This document shows positions 1 to 7,341 of a stretch of DNA of 20,884 bases, piece by piece. The stretch's first letter is position 1. Each line of letters begins with the position of its first letter. The notes below the pieces were generated by a model, which was given only the letters and a program-made list of their open reading frames with translations, was not told the origin of the DNA and searched no databases. The DNA comes from Brevibacillus sp. GTDB lineage: Bacteria > Bacillota > Bacilli > Brevibacillales > Brevibacillaceae. Made by a program: the position numbers and the translations under genes. Location: NCBI GenBank assembly GCA_029240815.1, contig JARDZO010000069.1, positions 1-20,884 of the forward strand, written 5' to 3'.

Positions 1-15
1 GGGAGGCATGTACGG

Positions 16-852
16 ATGAAAGTGTTTATTTCCTTGGATATGGAAGGGATTTCTGGCATCACGGAGTGGGAGGATACGATCCCGGGTCGGCGACATTATG
101 AGGCTGGACGACGGTTGCTGACGCAGGATGTCAATGCGGCAATTGAGGGTGCGCTGGAAGCGGGGGCGACGCAGATTGTCGTCAACGAATCGCATGGCCC
201 GATGAACAACCTGATCTTGGAAGAATTGCATCCGCAGGCAGATGTGATCCGCGGTTTTTTCAAGCCTCTGTGCATGATGCAGGGAATCGACAGCAGCTGC
301 GATGCCGCTTTTTTCATTGGGTATCACGGAAAGGCAGGTACGGGTGATGCCGTGCTCAATCATACGCTGTCTGGTCTCGCTATCCATCGGCTTGTCTTGA
401 ATGGCAAAGAAGTAGGCGAGGCAGGCTTGAACGCAGCGATCGCGGGTGCCTTTGGCGTACCTGTCGTGCTGGTTACTGGGGACTCGCAAACCGCGCAGGA
501 AGTAGAAGAGGATATTCCGGGAGTCTTTACCATTGCGGTGAAAACAGGCATTACAGGGCTCTCTTCCCAAGCCATTCATCCCGTACGCGCACGCGAGCTG
601 ATCCGCAATCAGGCAAAAGAGGCGCTGATCCATCGCAGCAAAGTCCAACCACTGGAACAAAAAGCAGAGAACACGATTGAAGTGGAGTTTACCAAATCCC
701 AGTTTGCCACGGCAGTCAGCTGGATGCCCGGAGTGGAGCTGATCGAAGGTCGTACCGTTCGTTTTCATTCCCCTGATGTGGTGAGCATGATGCCCGTGCT
801 GCAAGCGATGCTGATGATTACGGGGCAAGTGAATCGGATGATTACTGGGTAA
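16..852 (+). CDS. dppA: M55 family D-aminopeptidase (DppA-like)
   Basis: A 278-residue cytoplasmic zinc peptidase. DppA of Bacillus subtilis, the family model, removes N-terminal D-amino acids from short peptides and forms a decameric ring. The zinc-site residues of that enzyme are visible here: D8 and E10 in the opening SLDMEG, H60 in NESHG, H104 in GYHG, and E135 in VGEAGLNA. H116 in LNHTLSG matches the proposed nucleophilic histidine. The length equals the family norm (about 274). The start is the ATG at 16, with GGGAGG at 1-6. An ATG at 8 is out of frame. Only 15 bases precede the gene, so it is probably the last or an internal gene of an operon that begins off the window. In B. subtilis dppA heads the dpp peptide-transport operon; here the Dpp transporter genes lie some 16.5 kb away. 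Function is confident at family level; the true peptide substrate is not known. Confidence 0.93.
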   Translation: MKVFISLDMEGISGITEWEDTIPGRRHYEAGRRLLTQDVNAAIEGALEAGATQIVVNESHGPMNNLILEELHPQADVIRGFFKPLCMMQGIDSSCDAAFFIGYHGKAGTGDAVLNHTLSGLAIHRLVLNGKEVGEAGLNAAIAGAFGVPVVLVTGDSQTAQEVEEDIPGVFTIAVKTGITGLSSQAIHPVRARELIRNQAKEALIHRSKVQPLEQKAENTIEVEFTKSQFATAVSWMPGVELIEGRTVRFHSPDVVSMMPVLQAMLMITGQVNRMITG

Positions 853-917
853 GATGGTTGAAGGATAAAACCGATCATTCCAAGCACGTCCTAGTATTTA
901 TTTCAAATACTTGCATC

Positions 918-1307
918 TCAATCCGTTCCTAATCTGAAAACACCATTTTTGTCATGCTGCGGTGATTTTGGACGGGAACGGGGACCGCCGGATCCTGTGC
1001 CTCGAATAGCGCGATACTCTTTAATGAGATCATTCATTTGATCAATGATTACTAGCGCTTTGGCACGGCGTTCATTTAATTCCAGGGATAATTCTTTTTC
1101 TTTGTATTCTGTTTCATATATTTCATATTCGTATGTCAGTACATTAAGGTTTGAATGAATATTTTCCAATGTTGCGATTAATTCAGGATTATTGACGAGA
1201 GTACTCGCTTCCATGATCGCTTCCATAGCTGCATATAAAGTAAAAACAAACTCCTCTCCAGCATAGGTCGATGAATCAAGTTTTTGATTTTTGTCTGTCG
1301 GGCCCAA
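918..1307 (-). CDS. small uncharacterised protein, TTG start
   Basis: A 129-residue protein I do not recognise. The start is a TTG at 1307, because GGAGG (plus-strand 1318-1322) lies 10 nt upstream and a TGA sits in frame just before it. The ATG at 1317 is out of frame and too close to that GGAGG. No signal peptide or membrane segment is visible. Residues about 40-100 are rich in Glu, Lys, Leu and Ile with a helical pattern (NPELIATLENIHSNL, YETEYKEKELSLELNERRAK), consistent with a helical bundle or short coiled coil. The C-terminal 30 residues are Gly/Pro/Arg/Ser-rich and probably disordered. It stands alone, convergent with dppA. The ribosome site and the codon-like composition support a real gene, but no function can be given. 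Confidence 0.6.
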   Translation of the reverse strand: MGPTDKNQKLDSSTYAGEEFVFTLYAAMEAIMEASTLVNNPELIATLENIHSNLNVLTYEYEIYETEYKEKELSLELNERRAKALVIIDQMNDLIKEYRAIRGTGSGGPRSRPKSPQHDKNGVFRLGTD

Positions 1308-1494
1308 ATTTGTTCATCCTCCGATGTACTCTGTTGTAATAACTGATTTTCCCGTTTTCTTAAAAAACGAAACGCACATCGAAGAACCTGCCCTTTTTGA
1401 TACTGACCCTTCTAAGTAATTGAATACACAAAATAATAGGGTTTCCAAGAGTACTATGTTATACTGAGTTCACCATTTACTGTTCCTGTTATAC

Positions 1495-1527
1495 AAAAAC
1501 CCTACTCGTTTGTTGAGTAGGGTTTTT
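1495..1527. terminator. bidirectional intrinsic terminator
   Basis: A perfect 13-bp inverted repeat (AAAAACCCTACTC at 1495-1507 and GAGTAGGGTTTTT at 1515-1527) with a 7-nt loop gives a U-rich tail on either strand. On the minus strand it would back up the cold-shock gene terminator just before it. On the plus strand no gene lies upstream within 600 bp, so it may end a small unannotated transcript. Confidence 0.75.
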
Positions 1528-1546
1528 CTTTTGTGTTCTCGCGCAT

Positions 1547-1578
1547 AAAAAAAAAACAGACTCTACGAATAGAGTCTG
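1547..1578 (-). terminator. intrinsic terminator of the cold-shock gene
   Basis: A 9-bp perfect stem (CAGACTCTA at 1557-1565 and TAGAGTCTG at 1570-1578) closes a 4-nt loop. Read on the minus strand it is followed by ten T residues (the A-run at 1547-1556). It lies 18 bases past the cold-shock stop codon. Confidence 0.9.
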
Positions 1579-1596
1579 CTTGTTTGTAGTCTAAAA

Positions 1597-1797
1597 TTAA
1601 ACTTTTTGAACGTTAGTAGCTTGTGGGCCACGTTGGCCTTTTTCTACGTCAAAAGTTACTTTTTGACCTTCGTCAAGGGATTTGAAACCTTCGCCTTGAA
1701 TAGCGGAGAAGTGAACGAATACGTCTTCTGCGCCTTCGCGTTCGATAAAGCCAAATCCTTTTTCTGCGTTAAACCATTTCACTGTACCTTGTTCCAT
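1597..1797 (-). CDS. cold-shock protein (CspA/CspB family)
   Basis: A 66-residue single cold-shock domain (OB fold) that binds single-stranded RNA and DNA and acts as an RNA chaperone. Both nucleic-acid motifs are present: RNP1 as KGFGFIE and RNP2 as VFVHF. Length and sequence are typical of Bacillota Csp proteins. The ATG at 1797 has AGGAGG (plus-strand 1806-1811) 8 nt upstream. It is a single-gene unit with its own promoter (1917-1945), a leader of about 110 nt and a strong terminator. Several paralogues usually exist per genome, so no gene letter is assigned. Confidence 0.97.
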   Translation of the reverse strand: MEQGTVKWFNAEKGFGFIEREGAEDVFVHFSAIQGEGFKSLDEGQKVTFDVEKGQRGPQATNVQKV

Positions 1798-1910
1798 TGT
1801 TGTTGCCTCCTAGTGCGCTAACCACACATTTGTTACTATCCTTGCTCTCAGGATTCTCAAGATGAAAAATGGTTTCCCACGTTATCCTCTGCTTCGAACA
1901 AAAATAATTC
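1798..1910 (-). promoter_or_regulatory. long 5' leader of the cold-shock mRNA
   Basis: The promoter at 1917-1945 predicts transcription starting near 1910, leaving about 110 nt before the start codon. Leaders of this length are characteristic of cold-induced csp genes, where temperature-dependent folding controls translation and stability. I can see the length and the ribosome site near the 3' end, but have not established a specific fold. Confidence 0.5.
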
Positions 1911-1916
1911 TCTATA

Positions 1917-1945
1917 ACCATAACAGGAAAACGAAAGAATAGCAA
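1917..1945 (-). promoter_or_regulatory. sigma-A promoter of the cold-shock gene
   Basis: On the minus strand, a -35 TTGCTA (1940-1945) and a -10 TATGGT (1917-1922) are separated by 17 bp. An extended -10 TG lies one base upstream of the -10 hexamer (1924-1925). Spacing and sequence fit a vegetative promoter. Confidence 0.6.
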
Positions 1946-2264
1946 ATTTTTCGGGTGAAAAAGTTTGTAAGGATGATTTTTCAGATGGGAATGAGTAAGA
2001 AAAAAGGAACCAGAAATGCTGTCACACCAATAAAAAGTGACCGCAGGGCGATGGATATCCACTCACATCTCTTTTCGAATAATGAATGTGATTCAGACCG
2101 CTGTCTGGCTTGGTCCTTTCGCAGCGAAGTCGGAGGAGGTTCCTAAAGAAAGTGGGTTTGTCATGAGACGATTACCTTTTTTTGCATTTGCCTGGATATT
2201 TATTTGATTATTCAAAAACATAGGTATGTTGATCGCAAGTTCCCGGCCCCTTCATCCTTTTTCA
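1946..2264. other. intergenic region without a convincing gene
   Basis: About 320 bp between the divergent cold-shock gene and the sensor kinase. The only item noted is a short open frame at 2082-2207 (41 codons) whose last part encodes a hydrophobic MRRLPFFAFAWIFI. It has no ribosome site, so I do not call it a gene. No tRNA, repeat or terminator was seen. Confidence 0.5.
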
Positions 2265-2273
2265 TGATAAAAT
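2265..2273 (+). promoter_or_regulatory. possible extended -10 promoter for the two-component operon
   Basis: TGATAAAAT contains an extended TG and a TAAAAT -10 hexamer. No good -35 is seen at 16-18 bp. A start near 2280 would favour one of the internal ATG codons (2303 or 2324) as the kinase start. Confidence 0.3.
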
Positions 2274-2281
2274 GAAGAAAA

Positions 2282-3658
2282 ATGATACAGGCTACGACAT
2301 TGATGAAAGGTACTGTAAGCTCTATGAAAGCAATTTCTGCTCGAACCAATAAAAACGTCAGAATGATTCTCATCGTGGCGATCATTTTGAGCTTGTGCTT
2401 CATGTTTGCTACTATTTTACTGACCTATGATAGTACGATCCGGACCGTAGAGATATCCATTTCGACCCAAAGCATGAAGACAGCCTCCGATATCGCACGG
2501 GAAGTGGATGCAGCGAGCTTCGAACGGTTTTTGCAAAAGCCGACGGAAGAAAGTACAGACTATATCGAATTGAATCACTTTCTCAATGATTATCGGAAAA
2601 AGATCGGCGCCAAGCATGTGTATATCGTCATCATGGATGCACAAGGGAACAGTCGTGTCATGATTAATGGGCTGCCGCCGGGAGACAGTGCCCAGACTTA
2701 TATTGGGGAGCTCTGTACCCTCACGCAGGAAGAGGTTCAGCCCGCTTATCAGGGTGCAACGTTTCATACGGGAATCATTCATGATCCCAAGTACGGTGTT
2801 TACATGACCGCAGGTGCGCCATTGGTCAATGCAGCGGGTCAGTTGGTAGGGATTGTCGGGATTGATATCGGCGTAGAGCTGCTGGAGCAAATCGAAAATA
2901 ACGCTTTGAAAAATAGCATGTTTCATTTTGCTGCCAATTTGGTCGTTCTGATTTTGATCGTGGTCAGCTACACGCTGATCCGCAGGTGGTATCAGAGAGA
3001 AACCCTGAGGGCTGTCGGTGATTCCGAGAAAACCTTTCAACGAGAGTTTCGTTCCATTCTTGCTTCCATTCAATCGATCAGGCACGATTTTGCCAATCAC
3101 CTGCAAGTTATTTTTGGATTGCTGGAGCTAAAAAAGGTGGAGCGTGCACAAGAGTATCTGCGTGGGCTGCAAGCCGATGTAAAAGCCGTAACGCCCTCGG
3201 AGCAGGTGGCCAACCCAGCCTTGCTGGTACTGCTGCATTCGAAAGCCGAGAAGGCCCGCGCCAATCAAATCGAGATGGATTTTCACATTCCGCCCGAAGA
3301 GACTTTTGATGGCGTTCTTTCCTCGGATTTGATCAAAATTCTCTCCAATCTTCTGGATAACGCTATAGAGGCTGCCGATGTAGATCAAACCGGAGAAAAA
3401 AGAATTACTCTTACCATGAGGAAAGTGGGCAATTCCTATCAATTCATGGTAGAAAATACAGGGGCGACGCTGCAGCCAGAACAAGTAAGCAGGCTCACTC
3501 AGGCTGGCTACACCACGAAAGAAACGGAAACGGGAAAAGCGCGGGGGTATGGACTTAGCATCGTTCGAGAAGTTGTCCATAAATATGCTGGGGAGATGCA
3601 TATCACTTCTGCAAAAGGAAAAACATGCTTTTCCATTCTTTTATTGATCGCTAATTAG
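2282..3658 (+). CDS. membrane sensor histidine kinase (Cache-like sensor, SpoOB-type/GHKL)
   Basis: A 458-residue membrane sensor kinase. TM1 is at about residues 27-48. An extracellular region of about 165 residues has a Cache/PAS-like pattern (YIVIMDAQGN, then a GQLVGIVGIDI strand). TM2 is at about 213-234. The phosphoacceptor helix at about 257-300 carries RHDFANHLQV with H268, the SpoOB/DcuS/CitA-type H-box. The ATPase domain follows, with N-box NLLDNA (356-361) and G-box RGYGLSIV (421-428). It probably senses a small ligand outside the cell and phosphorylates the LytTR regulator encoded 41 bp downstream. The start is uncertain: the ATG at 2282 has no clear ribosome site, and in-frame ATGs at 2303 and 2324 remain before TM1. 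The ligand cannot be told from sequence. Confidence 0.88.
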   Translation: MIQATTLMKGTVSSMKAISARTNKNVRMILIVAIILSLCFMFATILLTYDSTIRTVEISISTQSMKTASDIAREVDAASFERFLQKPTEESTDYIELNHFLNDYRKKIGAKHVYIVIMDAQGNSRVMINGLPPGDSAQTYIGELCTLTQEEVQPAYQGATFHTGIIHDPKYGVYMTAGAPLVNAAGQLVGIVGIDIGVELLEQIENNALKNSMFHFAANLVVLILIVVSYTLIRRWYQRETLRAVGDSEKTFQREFRSILASIQSIRHDFANHLQVIFGLLELKKVERAQEYLRGLQADVKAVTPSEQVANPALLVLLHSKAEKARANQIEMDFHIPPEETFDGVLSSDLIKILSNLLDNAIEAADVDQTGEKRITLTMRKVGNSYQFMVENTGATLQPEQVSRLTQAGYTTKETETGKARGYGLSIVREVVHKYAGEMHITSAKGKTCFSILLLIAN

Positions 3659-3699
3659 GGTAGAGATTCGCAAATTACGCAGGAGGAAGTGGGGGGCAC

Positions 3700-4437
3700 A
3701 TGCATAAGCAGCAGATCAACGTGTTGATAGCGGAAGATGATGAGCTGCAACAGGAGTTGTTGGAGGGGTACCTAGCCCCCTATGAACATGTACGGATTGT
3801 TGCCAAAGCCAGCACGGGGGATGAGCTGATGGCCCAGGCGACACTAGAGCCTAATTTAACAGCGATGATCATTGACATCAATCTGGGGGCGGGACGCGGC
3901 GGCTTGGAGAGTTATTCGATATTGAAAATGAGGGGAGTGAATATCCCTACCATTCTCATCACTGGAATGGCTCCTCATGCTAGTGTCACCTATGATCTGG
4001 GAATCGTAGATATCGTGGAGAAGCCATATACGGAAAGACGCTTCAGGCAAGCGATGGAAAAACTGCAAAACCATATCCATTACCAAAGCTTCATGGAGGC
4101 AGGTGGTCTCTATGTGCCTATCTTTGCGGAGGAGATCTGCCAGAAGACTCCCGCCGATATTTTGTACATCGAGTCGATCAACCGGACGATTCTGGTACAC
4201 ACACCAAGCCAAGCTTATGAAACAAAAATACCGATCAAGGTGTACGAGAGCTATTTGCAGGACAGTTATTTTTACCTGACGCACCGATCCTTTCTGGTGA
4301 ATTTGAAAAAGATTAGCCATATCGAAGGCAGCACCATTTATTTTCAAGAGGGCAAGGAAGGCAAACAGGCCATGATCGCGGAGGAAAAGACACAGGATAT
4401 CGTCTCTTACTGGAACAATCTGAAGAAATGGATATAG
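3700..4437 (+). CDS. response regulator, receiver plus LytTR DNA-binding domain
   Basis: A 245-residue transcription regulator. The receiver domain (about 6-120) shows the acidic pair at E11-D13, phosphoacceptor D59 in IIDINLG, T88 and K108 in VEKPY. A LytTR domain follows at about 138-240, with the typical YIESINRTILVHT and YFYLTHRSFLVNLKKI segments. LytTR proteins bind pairs of short direct repeats. Purine-rich AGGAGGAAGTGGGGGG precedes the ATG at 3700, so the exact ribosome-pairing register is unclear. The gene follows the kinase by 41 bp and surely forms the partner. The AgrA, LytR and NatR groups share this design. Targets are unknown; no convincing LytTR repeat pair was found upstream of the permease gene. 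Confidence 0.92.
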   Translation: MHKQQINVLIAEDDELQQELLEGYLAPYEHVRIVAKASTGDELMAQATLEPNLTAMIIDINLGAGRGGLESYSILKMRGVNIPTILITGMAPHASVTYDLGIVDIVEKPYTERRFRQAMEKLQNHIHYQSFMEAGGLYVPIFAEEICQKTPADILYIESINRTILVHTPSQAYETKIPIKVYESYLQDSYFYLTHRSFLVNLKKISHIEGSTIYFQEGKEGKQAMIAEEKTQDIVSYWNNLKKWI

Positions 4438-4482
4438 AGAAGCATGTTTCCATTCTCCGCTCCGCCTGGAAACATGCTTCTC
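4437..4482 (+). other. strong hairpin starting at the regulator stop codon
   Basis: A perfect 16-bp inverted repeat (4437-4452 and 4467-4482) with a 14-nt loop begins on the last base of the response-regulator stop codon. There is no T-tract after it, so it is not a classical intrinsic terminator. It may protect the mRNA 3' end or act together with the terminator at 4555-4584. Confidence 0.65.
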
Positions 4483-4554
4483 TTGCAAGCTGATTCAACT
4501 CAACGGTCTTTATTCCCCAAAAAGCACACCTCTAAAAGCAAGGAAGGTACTCGG

Positions 4555-4584
4555 CAGTGAGTCTTTAGGGCTCACTGTTTTTTT
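4555..4584 (+). terminator. intrinsic terminator of the two-component operon
   Basis: A 7-bp stem, CAGTGAG (4555-4561) with CTCACTG (4571-4577), is followed by seven T residues. It lies about 120 bp past the response regulator. Confidence 0.8.
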
Positions 4585-4639
4585 ATGACAGATAAGAACT
4601 TATAAGTTTTTTGGTGGGACAAACATGTCTACATCAGAG

Positions 4640-4962
4640 GCAGCGCTCTGGTTTAGCAGGGCTGCACTACACCAACTAAGGAAGTCAAGGCTGGCTGAGG
4701 AAAAAGGAGAAAAAGCGAAGCTCTTTGGGGCACCAGCCGAAGCGGAATGGAAAAAGAGAAACACGGTCTTAAGCGTCCACCTCTGAGAAACGCCATGGAT
4801 CGGCTACTTTGGACGCGGTTTCGCTTTTTCCTTGGAGCTGTACAGGGATGCCCCTCAGCAGGGTACCCAAGAAGCTGGAGCATTTTCTCCTTTTTCCTCT
4901 CCTCCACCACAGCCTCACCGACCATATAGTCAAAGGACGCGGGCGCACTTCCCGCGTTTTTT
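4640..4962 (+). ncRNA. candidate structured RNA or leader upstream of the permease
   Basis: About 320 nt without a credible gene but rich in self-complementarity. There is a hairpin at 4640-4665. A perfect 16-bp pairing joins 4698-4713 to 4883-4898, extended outward by GGCTG (4693-4697) with CAGCC (4910-4914). Inside it are a pairing of 4749-4756 with 4824-4831 continued by 4758-4762 with 4818-4822, and GCGTCC (4773-4778) with GGACGC (4811-4816). An intrinsic terminator ends the unit. GGACGCGG occurs twice (4811-4818 and 4935-4942), so GCGTCC could pair instead with the terminator arm. It matches no riboswitch, T-box, SRP, 6S or RNase P pattern that I know. It could be a free RNA, an attenuated leader or a decayed repeat element. 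Confidence 0.4.
4937..4962 (+). terminator. intrinsic terminator upstream of the permease
   Basis: ACGCGGG (4937-4943) and CCCGCGT (4951-4957) form a GC-rich 7-bp stem followed by a run of T. It faces the permease gene, about 130 bp before its start, so transcripts from upstream would end here. Confidence 0.8.
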
Positions 4963-5021
4963 CTTGTCAAGAACGGCTGGTACGGACAGAAGGGGTCCTG
5001 TTTCGACCGAAAACCTTTCGA

Positions 5022-5036
5022 AATTTTCTGATAGAG
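5022..5036 (+). promoter_or_regulatory. CodY-like site upstream of the permease
   Basis: AATTTTCTGATAGAG matches 11 of 15 positions of the CodY consensus AATTTTCWGAAAATT, with the first ten all matching. It precedes a possible -10 TACTAT (5040-5045), a position suited to repression. Four mismatches is near the limit of what is accepted. Confidence 0.35.
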
Positions 5037-5092
5037 AGCTACTATGAACAAAGTACTATTTCATATTTCTTAGCATAAAGGAGGAGTTCGGC

Positions 5093-6442
5093 TTGGACAG
5101 CAGTCAGTACAAACAAGAATTAAGGCGAACGCTTACGTTTAAGGATCTAGTCATCTACGGCATGGTCTTCATGGCGCCGCTCGCACCGATGCAGGTATAC
5201 GGAGCAGTTGCCCAGCAGAGCTTTGGGATGGTGCCGCTGGTCTACTGCATCGGGGTCATCGCATTGATGTTCACGGCATTCAGTTACAGCCACATGAGCA
5301 AGGAATTTCCGTATGCAGGCTCTGTCTATTCGTATGTGAGCCGCGGGATGAATCCGCATGTCGGCTTTATTGCAGGATGGCTGATCTTGGCCGATTACAT
5401 TTTGTGTCCAGCGCTATTGTATGCCTTTGCGGGTGTGTGGATGGCAGGGATATTGCCGCAGGTCCCAGCTTTCGTCTGGACGCTCATTTTCGTCGTCTGC
5501 AACACGTTGATTAATGTCAGAGGGATCACCATGACTGCCCGTGCCAATCTGATCATGTTCTGGATGCAGATCATTACACTAATCGTATTCTTGGGAATCG
5601 CAGTCAAGTTTGTGTTGATCGACGGACATGGAATGGGCGGGTTTAGTCTGGCGCCACTGTATCAAGCAGACCATGTTGACTTTGGCTTTATTGCGACAGC
5701 GACATCCATTGCTGTGCTGGGCTTCCTGGGCTTCGATGGCATCAGCACCTTGGCCGAAGAAGCGCGTGACCCGGTGAAAACCGTCGGGAAGGCAACCGTT
5801 CTGTCCATTTTGTTTAGCGGCTCGCTGTTTTTAATACAGGTATACATGGCTGCGCTGATTCATCCGCAGTATGAGACGCTCAACCCGGACATGGGCTTTT
5901 TTGAAATTGCATTAGAAGCAGGCGGACCTTTTTTCTACACGATTTTGATTTTGATCAATGTCATTGCCGTAGGAATTGCGGTCACGCTTAATGTTCAGTC
6001 GGCAACGGCACGGGTGCTTTATTCGATGAGCCGGGAAAATCTGCTGCCCTTTGCGCAAGTGCTGGCCAAGATCCATCCGAAATATCAAACACCAGTCAAT
6101 GCGACGATCTTCTGCGCACTCTTATCCATCGTGGTCACGTTCTGTCTATCGATTGAGACGTTGTACAAGTTCGTTACATTCGGGGCAATCACGGCCTTCA
6201 TGATGTTGAATGTGACCATCATCGTCTATTTCTACGGGAAGCAGAAACGGCGTGGAGTGAAGGGGTTTCTCACCTATGCGCTGACCCCGTTCATCGGGCT
6301 GCTCATCACAGGGTATGTCTGGTCAGGCTTTGACCGGATGACATTCACGGTAGGATTTGCGTGGGTTCTGATTGGAGTCATCGTCGGCTACGTGAAATCC
6401 AATGGCTATCGAAAGGTAGCACCGGTTCTCAAAGACATGTGA
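5093..6442 (+). CDS. APC-family amino acid/polyamine permease
   Basis: A 449-residue integral membrane protein with about 12 hydrophobic segments, the length and pattern of the amino acid-polyamine-organocation superfamily. The helix-1 region (DLVIYGMVFMAPLAPMQVYG) has the small-residue substrate-binding break. The signature GFLGFDGISTLAEEARDP lies at 210-227 between helices 6 and 7. The start is a TTG at 5093, with AAAGGAGG ending 8 nt upstream. An SDR gene follows after 17 bp with its own ribosome site, so both are in one operon closed by the terminator at 7257-7328. The substrate is not visible from sequence; the neighbouring hut-like operon makes an imidazole amino acid or derivative plausible. 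A CodY-like site lies upstream. Confidence 0.9.
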   Translation: MDSSQYKQELRRTLTFKDLVIYGMVFMAPLAPMQVYGAVAQQSFGMVPLVYCIGVIALMFTAFSYSHMSKEFPYAGSVYSYVSRGMNPHVGFIAGWLILADYILCPALLYAFAGVWMAGILPQVPAFVWTLIFVVCNTLINVRGITMTARANLIMFWMQIITLIVFLGIAVKFVLIDGHGMGGFSLAPLYQADHVDFGFIATATSIAVLGFLGFDGISTLAEEARDPVKTVGKATVLSILFSGSLFLIQVYMAALIHPQYETLNPDMGFFEIALEAGGPFFYTILILINVIAVGIAVTLNVQSATARVLYSMSRENLLPFAQVLAKIHPKYQTPVNATIFCALLSIVVTFCLSIETLYKFVTFGAITAFMMLNVTIIVYFYGKQKRRGVKGFLTYALTPFIGLLITGYVWSGFDRMTFTVGFAWVLIGVIVGYVKSNGYRKVAPVLKDM

Positions 6443-6459
6443 AACTAGGAGGAAGAACG

Positions 6460-7218
6460 ATGCGTTTACAAAACAAGATTGCGATCGTAACAGGGGCAGC
6501 ACGGGGAATTGGAGCTGCGATTGCACACAGATATGCGGAAGAGGGAGCACGCGTAGTGGCGACCGATATCAGCGCGGTAGGGGAAGAAGTAGTAGCAGAA
6601 ATCACCAGCAAAGGTGGAACTGCCGTGTTTTTTCTGGCGGACGTATCCAAAGCGGCGGATGTTCAGGCTCTCATCGCTTTTACCAAAGAAACGTATGGGG
6701 TTCCATCGGTCCTGTGCAATAACGCAGCGATCAACATCCCAGGCTCCGTCATCGAACTGGAGGAAGAGGTATGGGATCGTACGATGGAAGTCAATGTGAA
6801 ATCGATGTTTCTGACCTCCAAATACTGCGTGCCTGAGATGATTGAAGCAGGAGGAGGTTCTGTTGTAAACATGGCCTCCGCGAACAGCTTTGCGGCAGAG
6901 CCGAGACTGTCTGCTTATGTGACCTCCAAAGGAGCCATCCACATGCTGACGAAGCAGATGGCACTGGATTTTGCAGCAGACAATGTGCGGGTAAACTGCA
7001 TTTGCCCAGGATGGGTAGACACGACATTTAATGATGCCCATGCCGATTTGTTTGGCGGACGTGACAACGTCTTGAAAAGCATTAGTGACTTCCAACCGAT
7101 TGGGCGTACCATTCAACCAGTCGAAATCGCGAATGTAGCTGTTTTCCTGGCAGCAGATGAATCGTCAGCCATGACAGGCAGTGCTGTCGTGGTGGATGGC
7201 GGGTTAACAGCCAAATAA
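6460..7218 (+). CDS. SDR-family NAD(P)-dependent oxidoreductase
   Basis: A 252-residue classical short-chain dehydrogenase/reductase. It shows the cofactor loop TGAARGIG (11-18), D36 after the second strand (which favours NAD over NADP), NNAA (87-90), and the catalytic Ser near 143 with Y153 and K157 in SAYVTSKGA. The C-terminal half has the usual NCICPGWVDT and DGG ending. The start is the ATG at 6460, with AGGAGG about 8 nt upstream; an in-frame upstream extension overlaps the permease and is less likely. It shares an operon with the permease, suggesting oxidation or reduction of the imported compound or its product. The best match by style is the 3-oxoacyl-reductase-like or glucose-dehydrogenase-like broad group, which does not define a substrate. 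Confidence 0.9.
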   Translation: MRLQNKIAIVTGAARGIGAAIAHRYAEEGARVVATDISAVGEEVVAEITSKGGTAVFFLADVSKAADVQALIAFTKETYGVPSVLCNNAAINIPGSVIELEEEVWDRTMEVNVKSMFLTSKYCVPEMIEAGGGSVVNMASANSFAAEPRLSAYVTSKGAIHMLTKQMALDFAADNVRVNCICPGWVDTTFNDAHADLFGGRDNVLKSISDFQPIGRTIQPVEIANVAVFLAADESSAMTGSAVVVDGGLTAK

Positions 7219-7256
7219 GCAGCAGTCCAACTGAATAACGGTATTCCCTGATCGCT

Positions 7257-7328
7257 TCCCCTCCAGATCAACAAGAAAAAAGGACATCTGATTCGATGAC
7301 CTTAACTTGTTGAACAGAGGGGATTTTT
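7257..7328. terminator. extended convergent terminator between SDR and sigma-54 activator
   Basis: A long nested hairpin. The outer arms TCCCCT (7257-7262) with AGGGGA (7318-7323) and TCAACAAG (7268-7275) with CTTGTTGA (7306-7313) are followed by TTTTT (7324-7328) on the plus strand. The inner arms 7280-7288 and 7295-7303 are followed, on the minus strand, by a T-run (plus A-run 7276-7281). It can serve both convergent genes. Confidence 0.8.
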
Positions 7329-7341
7329 GTATACGGATGTG

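Noticed and set aside
893..911. Terminator between dppA and the small minus-strand gene
   Set aside because: The stem is 7 bp of almost only A/T with no T-tract on the plus strand; too weak to call.
2082..2207. Short open frame of 41 codons ending in a hydrophobic stretch
   Set aside because: It has no ribosome site or recognisable family and is short enough to arise by chance.
4535..4962. T-box, SAM, lysine, glycine or guanidine riboswitch before the permease
   Set aside because: Signature core sequences such as the T-box GGTACCGCG stretch are absent; GGGTACCC at 4861-4868 is only a palindrome.
4970..4995. Sigma-54 promoter before the permease (TGGTACG near 4978)
   Set aside because: The -12 GC element is missing at the required spacing.
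4653..5051. Minus-strand open frame of 132 codons and smaller plus-strand frames in the permease upstream region
   Set aside because: They overlap the long inverted repeats and the terminator, lack ribosome sites and have no family-like sequence.
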